Below, one piece after another: positions 57,100 through 64,000 of a stretch of 64,000 nt of DNA (the stretch's first letter is position 1; each line of letters opens with the position of its first letter). The notes under the pieces were generated by a model that was given only the letters and a program-made list of their open reading frames with translations, ran no database searches and had not been told where the DNA came from. Where the stretch lies: NCBI GenBank assembly GCA_017503015.1, contig JAFVTX010000034.1, positions 1 through 64,000 of the forward strand, written 5' to 3'. A program made the translations under genes and the position numbers. Source of the stretch: Fibrobacter sp. (GTDB lineage: Bacteria > Fibrobacterota > Fibrobacteria > Fibrobacterales > Fibrobacteraceae).

Positions 57100-58317
57100 C
57101 TACGTCGTGTATTCCGCGTTGATCTTTACGTAGCCGTAGCTCAGGTCGCAGGTGAACGCGCTTGCGGATGCCTGACCGATGTTGAGCACGAGCGTTACTT
57201 TGTATTCACGCTGGCGGACCACTGCGTGGAGGGCCGCCGTCTGGGCTTCGTCCAGAGGTAGCGGGCGGCCACCTTCCAGGACTTTCACGTCGCCGAAGTA
57301 CAGGTCAGTGTGTTCGGCCACCATGTTGCAACCGCTACTGCCTGCACTGCTGAGGATACGGCCCCAGTTGGGGTCTTCGCCGAACATGGCGCACTTCGCA
57401 AGGTTCGATGTTCCGATGAAGCGGGCCATGCGGAGCGCCTCTTCGTGGCTTTCGGCCTTTTCGATGCGCAGTTCGATAAGCTTGGTAGCGCCTTCGCCGT
57501 CACGGACGATATCCTTGGCAAGGCTCTGCATGATAAGCATCAGGGCCGCACGGAACTCGCCCTGCTCCGAGAGGCTCAGGTCTTCGTAGCGCAGACCGCT
57601 CATGCCGTTGGCAAGCAAGATGCAGGTGTCGTTGGTGCTGGTGTCGCCGTCCACGGTAATGGCGTTGAAGGAATCGGCGATGTCGGCGCGGAATTCGGCA
57701 AAGAAGTCGATGGGGAGCGAAATGTCGGTGGTAATGAAGGCGAGCATAGTGGCCATGTTGGGGTGAATCATACCCGAGCCCTTGCAGGCGCCGCCGATGG
57801 TCACTACGCCCTTTTCGGTATGGATTTCAACAGCGTGGCTCTTGAGCGCAAGGTCGGTGGTGAGAATCGCCCGGCCGAATTCCTCGGAGGCGTCGGCGTG
57901 GAGCTTTTCCACCAGCTTGGGGATCCCGGCCTCGATCTTGTCCATGGGCATCAGATGGCCGATCACGCCGGTGCTGCACACCAGCACGCTCTTGGGCGCA
58001 AGGTTCAGGGCCTCTTCGGTAAGGGTGGCCATGCGTTCGGCATCCTTGTAGCCCTGTTCGCCGGTACAGGCGTTGGCGTTTCCGCTGTTCACCACCACAG
58101 CCGTTGCAAAATGGGCATGCTCCAAGGCAGCCTTGTCATAAAGCACCGGGGCGGCCTTCACCTTGTTGGTGGTAAACACCGCAAAGCAGCGGGCGGCCTT
58201 TTCGCTCTTGAGAAGCGCCATGTCGGCATTGCCGCTGGCCTTGATGCCTGCGCAGATTCCAGATGCCGTGAAGCCCTTGGGGGAACACACACCGCCATTT
58301 TCCAACAGATTGTACAT
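57100..58317 (-). CDS. argJ: Bifunctional ornithine acetyltransferase / N-acetylglutamate synthase
   Basis: 405 residues. It transfers acetyl from N-acetylornithine to glutamate in arginine synthesis and may also use acetyl-CoA. The autoprocessing site is intact: HPNMATMLAFI with the nucleophile T190, and the oxyanion segment CSTGVIG (114-120). NSGNANACTG (78-87) and TVDGDTSTNDT are further family motifs. I use the ATG at 58317 with AGGAG upstream, which gives the family's usual N-terminus (GFTASGICAGIK). Transcribed divergently from greA. Confidence 0.95.
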   Translation of the reverse strand: MYNLLENGGVCSPKGFTASGICAGIKASGNADMALLKSEKAARCFAVFTTNKVKAAPVLYDKAALEHAHFATAVVVNSGNANACTGEQGYKDAERMATLTEEALNLAPKSVLVCSTGVIGHLMPMDKIEAGIPKLVEKLHADASEEFGRAILTTDLALKSHAVEIHTEKGVVTIGGACKGSGMIHPNMATMLAFITTDISLPIDFFAEFRADIADSFNAITVDGDTSTNDTCILLANGMSGLRYEDLSLSEQGEFRAALMLIMQSLAKDIVRDGEGATKLIELRIEKAESHEEALRMARFIGTSNLAKCAMFGEDPNWGRILSSAGSSGCNMVAEHTDLYFGDVKVLEGGRPLPLDEAQTAALHAVVRQREYKVTLVLNIGQASASAFTCDLSYGYVKINAEYTT

Positions 58318-58379
58318 ATCGACTCCTGCAAAAGGCGCCCTTCGGGAACTGCCGTTCCCCAAAACGCCGGTAAATTTTT

Positions 58380-58385
58380 TACCTT
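58380..58385 (+). promoter_or_regulatory. Putative -10 hexamer of a leaderless greA promoter
   Basis: TACCTT, 7 nt before the greA ATG at 58393; no Shine-Dalgarno between. Confidence 0.5.
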
Positions 58386-58392
58386 GTAGAGC

Positions 58393-58863
58393 ATGGAAAA
58401 GAAAATCCCGTTTACACAAGAAGCCTACGACCAGCTCGTCAAGGACCTCAATAATTTAAAAAATGTAGAACGTCCCCGCGTGCTGCAGGAACTGGTTGAC
58501 GCCCGCGCACAGGGCGATTTGAGCGAAAACGCCGAATACCATGCCGCCAAGGAGCGGCTTGCCGCCATCGACAACGTGGAACTGCCCAAGCTGCAAGACC
58601 AGCTGGCCCGTGCCGAAGTGGTAGCTTTTGACGCCTCCTCCGACACCATCCGCTTTGGTGCCACCGTCACCGTCAAGAACCTGAAAACCAAGCGGGACGT
58701 GGTTTACCAGCTGGTGTCTCCCGAAAGCGTAGATGCCCTCAACGGGAAAATCAGTTTCAAGAGCCCCATCGGCGCCGCCCTCATGGGCAAGAAGCGGGGC
58801 GACAAGGTAGAAGTTTCCACCCCCAAGGGCGTGAACAACTTCGAAATCATCGACTTCAAGTAA
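58393..58863 (+). CDS. greA: Transcription elongation factor GreA
   Basis: 156 residues, normal GreA length. The N-terminal coiled coil carries the acidic tip (ARAQGDLSENAEYHAAKERL, residues about 38-57, with D and E that coordinate the second metal in the polymerase). The C-terminal FKBP-like domain ends SPIGAALMGKKRGDKVEVST. It rescues backtracked RNA polymerase. Followed after 28 nt by holA, probably co-transcribed. TACCTT 7 nt before the ATG suggests a leaderless mRNA. Confidence 0.95.
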   Translation: MEKKIPFTQEAYDQLVKDLNNLKNVERPRVLQELVDARAQGDLSENAEYHAAKERLAAIDNVELPKLQDQLARAEVVAFDASSDTIRFGATVTVKNLKTKRDVVYQLVSPESVDALNGKISFKSPIGAALMGKKRGDKVEVSTPKGVNNFEIIDFK

Positions 58864-58891
58864 GGCGAACAGGACCGCCCGCGAGACTAGG

Positions 58892-59863
58892 ATGATTGTA
58901 GCCCTCATTGGCAAGGACCAGTTTTCTAAGGACATCCGCATCGAGAAATTCATTGCCGATGCCCTGGGCGAACGGAAAGACGACCCTCTTTCCAAGCAGA
59001 TCCTGTATGCCACGGACACGAACATCCCTTCCATTGCCGAAGCGGTAATGACCGCCTGCGACTCCGTGTCCATGTTCAGCCCGGAACAGGCCATAGTCGT
59101 GCGCAAAGCCGAAGCCCTCAAGGCAGACGACACCAAGGCCCTGGCCAAGTGGCTGGGGCATGGCCCCCAGTGCAAGCTTTTGCTGGACTTCGAGACTCTC
59201 GCCGCCAACACGGAACTCTACAAGGCCTTGAAAAAGGCGGGCGAAATCGAGAAGGAATACGACGAGCCCAAGTCCTACAAGATGGCCGACTGGATTGCCT
59301 CGGTCATCCCCTCCCATTTCAAGAAGGCCATCGACAAGGACGCCTGCCAGTACCTGGCCGAAGCCCTAGGCACCGACACCAAGCTGGTGTGCGAAGAGGT
59401 CGAAAAGATCCTCCTGTTCCAGCCGGACTGCAAGAAAATCGACCTGGAACTGGTCAAGACCATGGTGGTTTCCCAGCGGAAAATCGTGGCCTACGAAATC
59501 AACGACTATTTCGGCATGCGTGACGGCAAGGCCTACGCCAAGAAACTGAACGAAATGTTCAACAACGGCGTGCAGGCGGTGCAAATCGTGGCGTCGCTGT
59601 ACTACTACGCCGTTGACCTGATGAACTTTTCGGCCCTGCTCGCGAAGGGCATGACCCCCAAAGACGCCGCCGCCGAACTGGGCAAGAACGACTTTATCTT
59701 CAACGTGAAGGGCAAGGCTCCCGAATGCGCAAGACGCTGGGGCAAGCCGCTCCTGTGCAGGGTCATCCGCAGGCTCGCCGACCTGGACTTTGAAATCAAG
59801 AGCGGGAAATGCTCCACCCGCATTAGCCAGGAACTGGCGCTAGCCGCCCTGGTGGTGCGCTAG
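58892..59863 (+). CDS. holA: DNA polymerase III subunit delta
   Basis: 323 residues. The clamp-loader delta subunit opens the beta clamp. The N-terminal domain shows IVALIGKDQFSKDIRIEKFI and EQAIVVRKAEALKADDTKAL; the degenerate AAA part has no Walker A, as expected for delta. The helical collar contains YEINDYFGMRDGKAYAKKLN and LYYYAVDLMNFSALLAKGMT. The sequence is diverged from E. coli but length and order of parts agree. Its stop overlaps the stop of the convergent outer-membrane gene (CTAG). Confidence 0.8.
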   Translation: MIVALIGKDQFSKDIRIEKFIADALGERKDDPLSKQILYATDTNIPSIAEAVMTACDSVSMFSPEQAIVVRKAEALKADDTKALAKWLGHGPQCKLLLDFETLAANTELYKALKKAGEIEKEYDEPKSYKMADWIASVIPSHFKKAIDKDACQYLAEALGTDTKLVCEEVEKILLFQPDCKKIDLELVKTMVVSQRKIVAYEINDYFGMRDGKAYAKKLNEMFNNGVQAVQIVASLYYYAVDLMNFSALLAKGMTPKDAAAELGKNDFIFNVKGKAPECARRWGKPLLCRVIRRLADLDFEIKSGKCSTRISQELALAALVVR

Positions 59864-61407
59864 AACTTTGTATCTACAGGATTGAACTGGAGCTGGATTC
59901 CCGAGCGGATCCAGCCGTCCACGCCGTCCTTGCCGGGGATATTGGCCAGGTTCTCGTACTTGCGGCCTCCGCCACCCAGATAGAAACGCAGCCATTCGTT
60001 AAACTTGAGACGGTATTGAATGTCCAACATGTATTGGGCTTCTTCCACACCGGAGGTTGCTCCTTCTACATCGACGGCGATGTCGTAGTCGGTATAGAGT
60101 TCCTTGTCGCCCTGACGGAGCCACGCCGCCGTAATGGCGAGAGAGTGATCGCCGTAGGTCCAGCCCAGTTCCAGCCACAGGTCCAGAGCGTCTGCGCCAC
60201 GACGGTAGCCCACGGGATAGTCCACAAAGTAGGCATCGGCGTAGTTGGCCTCCCCCTGCTCGCGGTAATTGCTGCGGTAGTTCCGACGGCTGGTGTATTT
60301 TAGGAGCGGAAGCCTGCTGTTGTTGGCGGCGGGGTCGGTGCGGACCACCTCGAAACGCCAGGAGTATTCGCCAAAGCGGTTGGTCTTGACCTGATGGAAA
60401 TAGCCCGCCATGTAATTCAAGATGGAGCGGTTGGTGCCCTTGTCGTCGTCTTCGCCCACGGGGCTGTTGATGTCTTCCATGTTGATTTGACCATAGAACT
60501 TGGCGCCGTTCGCCGTCTTGTAGCCAAGTTCCAGGGACGTCATGGCGGAGGTATAGCCCGTAGCGTAATTGTCGTGCCAATAGATGAAGGGGCTGATGGA
60601 ACGAAATTCCAGGGCCTTGCCCCCCACCATGCTCTGTTCCACCACATAGGCCCAGAACTTGTTGGTCTCTACGCCAAAACGGTGGAACACCAGGTTCTTG
60701 ACGTTGTCAGTGTAGGTGCGGTTCCGCTGGTTCGATACCTGCCGGCCGGGGTCGGTGCATTTCTGGTCGTAGGCCTCGGTACCTACCGGCGGGCAGCCCG
60801 TAGAGTGGTCCGTCACATCGCCGAAAAGCCAAGGGTTCAGGGAGCTGAGCATGAAGTCGTAACGGAAAATGCCGGGGGCGAATTTCCAGTGGACACCGTC
60901 GTGGTAGGGCGCGCCTCCCATCAAGATGTCGTTCTTGGAGATTTTCAGATCGTCGGGGCTGAAGCGGCCGAACTGCACAAAGCCCACGCCGTTAGTCCAT
61001 TTGGCATAGGCGTTGTTGGGCACGTTGATGTCCAGCTCGCTGGGCTTGTAGGTGAAATTCGTTTTCCAGTCATCCTGATACCAGGCCTCCAGATCCTTGC
61101 GGAGAGGCGCTTCCAAAAGCACCTGGAAATCCTTGTAACCTGCACGGAAGCTAAGCGTAAAGAAGGGATGGACCGACTCTTCGTAACTGCGGGCGTTTTC
61201 CAGCGGGATGCGGAGTCCCCGCCAGTTGCGACCGTACCAGTCCGCCGTATCCACGGCGAAGGTAGGCTCCGTAGGGCCGCCGTTGAGCCCGATGTCGAAA
61301 TCCGTGCCTATCTGGAAATAGCCGGTTTCGCCATAGACCGAGACGGACAGGCCCAGGGAGGCTGCCGCCAGTGTCAAAATCGCAAATTTGGAGCGAATTG
61401 CACCCAT
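59860..61407 (-). CDS. Outer-membrane beta-barrel protein
   Basis: 515 residues with a signal peptide (LTLAAASLGLSVSVYGETG, cleavage near residue 26). The rest is strand-rich with aromatic girdles (WRGLRIPLENARSYEESVHP, GVGFVQFGRFSPDDLKISKN, RGADALDLWLELGWTYGDHS) and ends in an aromatic residue (Phe), as barrel proteins that need BAM do. The pattern resembles large Fibrobacter/Bacteroidota barrels of unknown substrate. Four scattered cysteines (CPPVG, CTDPG) are unusual for a barrel. TAGATT lies 8 nt before the ATG. Transcribed alone. Confidence 0.7.
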   Translation of the reverse strand: MGAIRSKFAILTLAAASLGLSVSVYGETGYFQIGTDFDIGLNGGPTEPTFAVDTADWYGRNWRGLRIPLENARSYEESVHPFFTLSFRAGYKDFQVLLEAPLRKDLEAWYQDDWKTNFTYKPSELDINVPNNAYAKWTNGVGFVQFGRFSPDDLKISKNDILMGGAPYHDGVHWKFAPGIFRYDFMLSSLNPWLFGDVTDHSTGCPPVGTEAYDQKCTDPGRQVSNQRNRTYTDNVKNLVFHRFGVETNKFWAYVVEQSMVGGKALEFRSISPFIYWHDNYATGYTSAMTSLELGYKTANGAKFYGQINMEDINSPVGEDDDKGTNRSILNYMAGYFHQVKTNRFGEYSWRFEVVRTDPAANNSRLPLLKYTSRRNYRSNYREQGEANYADAYFVDYPVGYRRGADALDLWLELGWTYGDHSLAITAAWLRQGDKELYTDYDIAVDVEGATSGVEEAQYMLDIQYRLKFNEWLRFYLGGGGRKYENLANIPGKDGVDGWIRSGIQLQFNPVDTKF

Positions 61408-61462
61408 ATACGAATAATCTAGAAAAAAGCGGTGGCGGGAGGGCTGCGGACTTTGAAAGGAG

Positions 61463-61483
61463 ATGCCCGGTCAAGCCGGGCAT
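61463..61483. repeat. Extragenic palindrome, family 1 (copy 2)
   Basis: ATGCCCGG-TCAAG-CCGGGCAT, followed by GACAAGA; compensatory to the copy at 4699-4719. Confidence 0.75.
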
Positions 61484-61503
61484 GACAAGAGGAACGCGAG
61501 CGG

Positions 61504-61569
61504 CCTCCGTGAGCGACAAACGACTCATATTAATGAGTCGTGGTCGCGAGAGCGACTGAGATTCCGGAG
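61504..61569. repeat. Nested hairpin element
   Basis: An inner perfect stem CGACTCAT-ATTA-ATGAGTCG (61521-61540) is enclosed by GCGAC ... GTCGC and CTCCG ... CGGAG arms. It looks like one about 65-nt structured unit; no second copy is seen in this window. Confidence 0.55.
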
Positions 61570-61603
61570 ACGCCGCCCCACAAACAACGAAGGAGCGGTC
61601 ATT

Positions 61604-61646
61604 AAAAAACTTCTTGTATCGAAGACTTTGTCTTCGATACAAGAAG
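61604..61646 (-). terminator. Intrinsic terminator of ftsZ
   Basis: A perfect 17-bp stem: CTTCTTGTATCGAAGAC (61610-61626), loop TTT, and its complement (61630-61646). Read on the minus strand, TTTTTT follows. Two further hairpins (GGGATCACC/GGTGATCCC, 61646-61679, and GGATACGC-TTGC-GCGTATCC, 61692-61711) lie between it and the ftsZ stop. Confidence 0.85.
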
Positions 61647-61732
61647 GGATCACCCAGGCAGGGAGACCCAGGTGATCCCTCGTGTTGTGGTGGATACGCT
61701 TGCGCGTATCCGGTGTGTGTGTTAGTTAAGGA

Positions 61733-63307
61733 CTAGAAAGAATCCAGCTTGAAGCCGCCATTGCGGAGGAAAGCCGGCACATCGTAATCCACGCCGTTGG
61801 TCTTCAAGGAGCCTTCGGCATAGTTCGTGTTGCGGGGTTCTTCCACTTCGCGAGTAGGCATTTCAGCCATGGTCTGGCGGGTGTAAGCCGGAGTACCATA
61901 GTCACCGTTAGAGAGCTGGTCCATATCGGCGATGCCGGGCATTTCTTCCGTTTCAGGAAGCGTTGCCGTAGCAATGCCTTCGGGCATCATCTTCTCTTCG
62001 AAGGCGGGGGCCTGGGCGTTGAACTGCGCAGAGGCAAAATCTGCGGCAGGAGCCTGGGCTTCAGTCTGGGGAACAGTGTCCATAGGAATGGTCAGGGACT
62101 CACTGGCAGGCATGGCGACCGTCGTAGACTGGGCAAGAGCCACGAAGTTGGTAGCCGTCGGGCGCGGAGTCGCAGCTACAGGCTGGGGCTGCTGAAAGCC
62201 GGCCGAGCCACCGATGGAGTTGACCAGGTCCTGCATCTTGGGAGCGGCAGGGGCCATAGGCACGTCGGCTGCGCTTGCGAACATGGGCTTCATCTCGGAA
62301 CCAGAAGTTCCGCCACAACCGGTGGCGATAACGGTAATGCTCACCCTTTCGCCCAGTTCCGGCAACGTAATGTCTCCATAGATAATGTTCGGTTCGCCAA
62401 CCTCGCCCACTGCGTCGTAGAGATGGTTCATGGCTTCTTCGGTTTCCAACATGGTAAAGTTTTCACCATGTGCAATGTTCACCAGCACACCAGAGGCGCC
62501 TTCCACATTCACCTCTTCCAAGAGCGGAGAAGAAAGGGCAATGTCCACGGCCTTGACACCGCGGCCTTCGCCTTCGGCAACACCCGTTCCCATAAGAGCG
62601 GACCCGCCATTGGACATAACCGTCCTAACGTCGGCAAAATCAGCATGGATAAGTCCATGGCGGAACATAATAGCGCAAATGCTGCGAACAGCATTACCGA
62701 GGATTTCGTCGGTAAGCTTGAAGGCGCCAGCCATCGTCATCTTCCTGTCCGTATTTTCCACGGTGGCGGCAAGCTTCTTGTTGTCCACCACGATTATGGT
62801 GTCCACGGCCTCTCTCAAAGCCCGAATGCCACCTTCGGCATTGCGCTTGCGAACAGGTCCTTCGTAGCGGAAGGGCTTGGTAACCACAGCAACAGTGAGA
62901 ATTCCCAGTTCACGGGCAATGGAGCCTACCACAGGAGCAGCACCAGTCCCCGTACCACCGCCCATACCGGCAGTGATAAAGACCATGTCCGCTCCCTTCA
63001 TGGCTTCCTTCAGGTCATCAATATTTTCTTCGGCGGCCTTGCGACCAATTTCGGGCTTGGCGCCCGCACCGAGAGTCTTGGTGGTTTTCTGGCCGATGGC
63101 GATCTTGTGGTCAGCCTTGCTCAAATCCAGAGCCATAGCGTCGGTATTGACGGCGTAGTATTCCACGCCTTCAATATTCATTTCCACCATGCGGTTCACG
63201 GTGTTGCCACCGGCGCCGCCCACGCCAAAGACTTTGACCTTCGCGTTGTTGAGGGTTGATTCATCCATCAGGATGTGTGAGGTTGGGGTTATGTCGAATT
63301 CACTCAT
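61733..63307 (-). CDS. ftsZ: Cell division protein FtsZ
   Basis: 524 residues, longer than the about 385 of E. coli because of a long Ala/Pro/Gln/Met-rich linker (about 330-500). The tubulin signature GGGTGTG is at 116-122. The N-terminal nucleotide loop is VFGVGGAGGNTVNRM (26-40). The T7 region has ADFADVRTVM and GGSALMGTGVAEGEGRGVKA. The conserved C-terminal peptide is present as YDVPAFLRNGG, for FtsA and other binders. GGGAG precedes the ATG. It follows ftsA by 34 nt and ends the division cluster at a strong terminator. Confidence 0.97.
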   Translation of the reverse strand: MSEFDITPTSHILMDESTLNNAKVKVFGVGGAGGNTVNRMVEMNIEGVEYYAVNTDAMALDLSKADHKIAIGQKTTKTLGAGAKPEIGRKAAEENIDDLKEAMKGADMVFITAGMGGGTGTGAAPVVGSIARELGILTVAVVTKPFRYEGPVRKRNAEGGIRALREAVDTIIVVDNKKLAATVENTDRKMTMAGAFKLTDEILGNAVRSICAIMFRHGLIHADFADVRTVMSNGGSALMGTGVAEGEGRGVKAVDIALSSPLLEEVNVEGASGVLVNIAHGENFTMLETEEAMNHLYDAVGEVGEPNIIYGDITLPELGERVSITVIATGCGGTSGSEMKPMFASAADVPMAPAAPKMQDLVNSIGGSAGFQQPQPVAATPRPTATNFVALAQSTTVAMPASESLTIPMDTVPQTEAQAPAADFASAQFNAQAPAFEEKMMPEGIATATLPETEEMPGIADMDQLSNGDYGTPAYTRQTMAEMPTREVEEPRNTNYAEGSLKTNGVDYDVPAFLRNGGFKLDSF

Positions 63308-63341
63308 AGTTTGTCTCCCTGTTGTGAGTGGTTGTTTTGTT

Positions 63342-64000
63342 TTAGAAATAATTTTTTAGGACGTCCTTGAACCATTGAAGGCTCTTTTTCATGGACACCG
63401 AAATCTGCTTGCCGGTTTCACGGCGCTTTTCCTTGCGACGCTGCTTGGCGGCATACAGTAACAGCCCGATTCCCGTGGCATAAGACGGATTGGAATAGCT
63501 CTGTACACCACCGACTTCCCGAGGGTGGCCGATACGCACGGACTTGCCGAACACCTTTTCGGCTACGGTATCGATACCGTCCAGGGCGCAGCAGCCACCG
63601 GTCAAAACGATACCGCCGTTCAGCAGCACATCCATATTGTGCTTTACCAGGTCCTTTTGCAAAAGCTTGAAAATTTCTGCACAGCGGGCCGTAATCACCT
63701 GAGTCAGAAGCTTGCGGGAACACGGGACGTCGCCACGGTCACCAACGCTAGGCACCGGGAAAGTCTCATCTTCGATCAGGTTGTTCAGGCGGCAAGTCCC
63801 GTAGCGTTTCTTGATATCTTCCGCCTTCGAAAGGGAAATGGGCACGCTCAGGCACTTGCTGATATCGCTGGTAATGGCGTTCCCGGCCACGTCCAGAGAG
63901 GCCGTGTAGCGGACGGACTCGCCCACAAATACGGCGATGTCGGCCGAACCCGCTCCAATATCAATGAGGGCCACGCCCAGTTCACGTTCGTCATCGGTCA
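63342..64000 (-). CDS. ftsA: Cell division protein FtsA, C-terminal part
   Basis: 219 codons are in the window; the gene continues past the right edge, with the frame open to the edge (…TDDERELGVALIDIGAGSAD). The actin-like phosphate 2 segment is GVALIDIGAGSADIAVFVG, and the adenosine motif is VLLNGGIVLTGGCCALDGID. The extreme C-terminus (KKSLQWFKDVLKNYF) is an amphipathic helix, the membrane-targeting sequence that anchors FtsZ. A Lys/Arg-rich linker precedes it. Position directly before ftsZ is the usual order. Confidence 0.95.
   Translation of the reverse strand, partial: TDDERELGVALIDIGAGSADIAVFVGESVRYTASLDVAGNAITSDISKCLSVPISLSKAEDIKKRYGTCRLNNLIEDETFPVPSVGDRGDVPCSRKLLTQVITARCAEIFKLLQKDLVKHNMDVLLNGGIVLTGGCCALDGIDTVAEKVFGKSVRIGHPREVGGVQSYSNPSYATGIGLLLYAAKQRRKEKRRETGKQISVSMKKSLQWFKDVLKNYF

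Larger units (their letters stand above)
61408..61732. other. Non-coding interval with repeats and three hairpins downstream of ftsZ
   Basis: No gene. Left to right: upstream region of the barrel gene, REP family 1 copy 2 (61463-61483), a nested hairpin element (61504-61569) and three successive hairpins (61610-61711) on the ftsZ 3' side. Confidence 0.7.

Noticed and set aside
61604-61711. Successive palindromes as a short CRISPR-like array or attenuator
   Set aside because: The three stems have different sequences and no spacers of constant length; the first is a classical terminator for ftsZ.

Overview
The window looks like a chromosomal segment of a Fibrobacter-type bacterium (Fibrobacterota). 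The main evidence is three cell-surface lipoproteins that carry the Fibrobacter-specific 'major paralogous' (FISUMP) domain. A GLUG-repeat lipoprotein, a GH8 xylo-oligosaccharide-type hydrolase, a complete RecCBD set and a Gram-negative envelope repertoire fit with this. I see no rRNA, tRNA, CRISPR array, insertion sequence or prophage. The species assignment is inference.

Layout. 1-4.6 kb: the start of purT, a GNAT toxin/antitoxin-like pair, then a minus-strand accessory run (GLUG lipoprotein, zinc-ribbon/OB membrane protein, RDD protein, NERD protein). 4.9-8.7 kb: an aromatic-amino-acid operon (chorismate mutase, prephenate dehydrogenase, a catalytically degenerate EPSP-synthase-like protein, NAD kinase). 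8.9-19.1 kb: a HIRAN-domain protein followed by recC-recB-recD. 19.2-23 kb: a three-gene envelope operon. 23-26.5 kb: a FIST-GGDEF / PAS-GGDEF*-EAL cyclic-di-GMP pair. 26.6-30.1 kb: nfeD, floA and a coiled-coil partner. 30.3-44 kb: FISUMP lipoprotein, PAP2 phosphatase, ArsR-methyltransferase fusion, a 36-residue membrane peptide, a YfhO-type membrane protein, a HAD phosphatase diverging from rsmE, acyl-ACP thioesterase and two glycosyltransferases. 44.2-51.3 kb: an Aas-type phospholipid-repair triple fusion, a large FISUMP lipoprotein, another lipoprotein and type-B ribosomal protein bL31. 51.3-59.9 kb: a LysM-like lipoprotein, maf-rodZ-hisB, GH8, a MORN-FISUMP lipoprotein, argJ, greA and holA. 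59.9-64 kb: an outer-membrane barrel protein, then ftsA-ftsZ, the end of a division cluster.

Two features of the non-coding DNA stand out. (1) Four genes that lack an obvious hairpin terminator (ending at 44221, 51981, 55815 and 57023) are followed by degenerate 7-nt periodic DNA that begins at, and stays in register with, the gene's own stop codon. After the GH8 gene a TAG recurs exactly every 7 nt eight times. Because 7 is not a multiple of 3, such a tract stops all three reading frames. (2) About ten genes have a TANNTT hexamer only 6-7 nt before the ATG and no usefully spaced Shine-Dalgarno sequence, which is the signature of leaderless transcripts. The divergent HAD/rsmE pair shares a perfectly symmetric version. 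Three families of hairpin-rich extragenic repeats are also present in two copies each.
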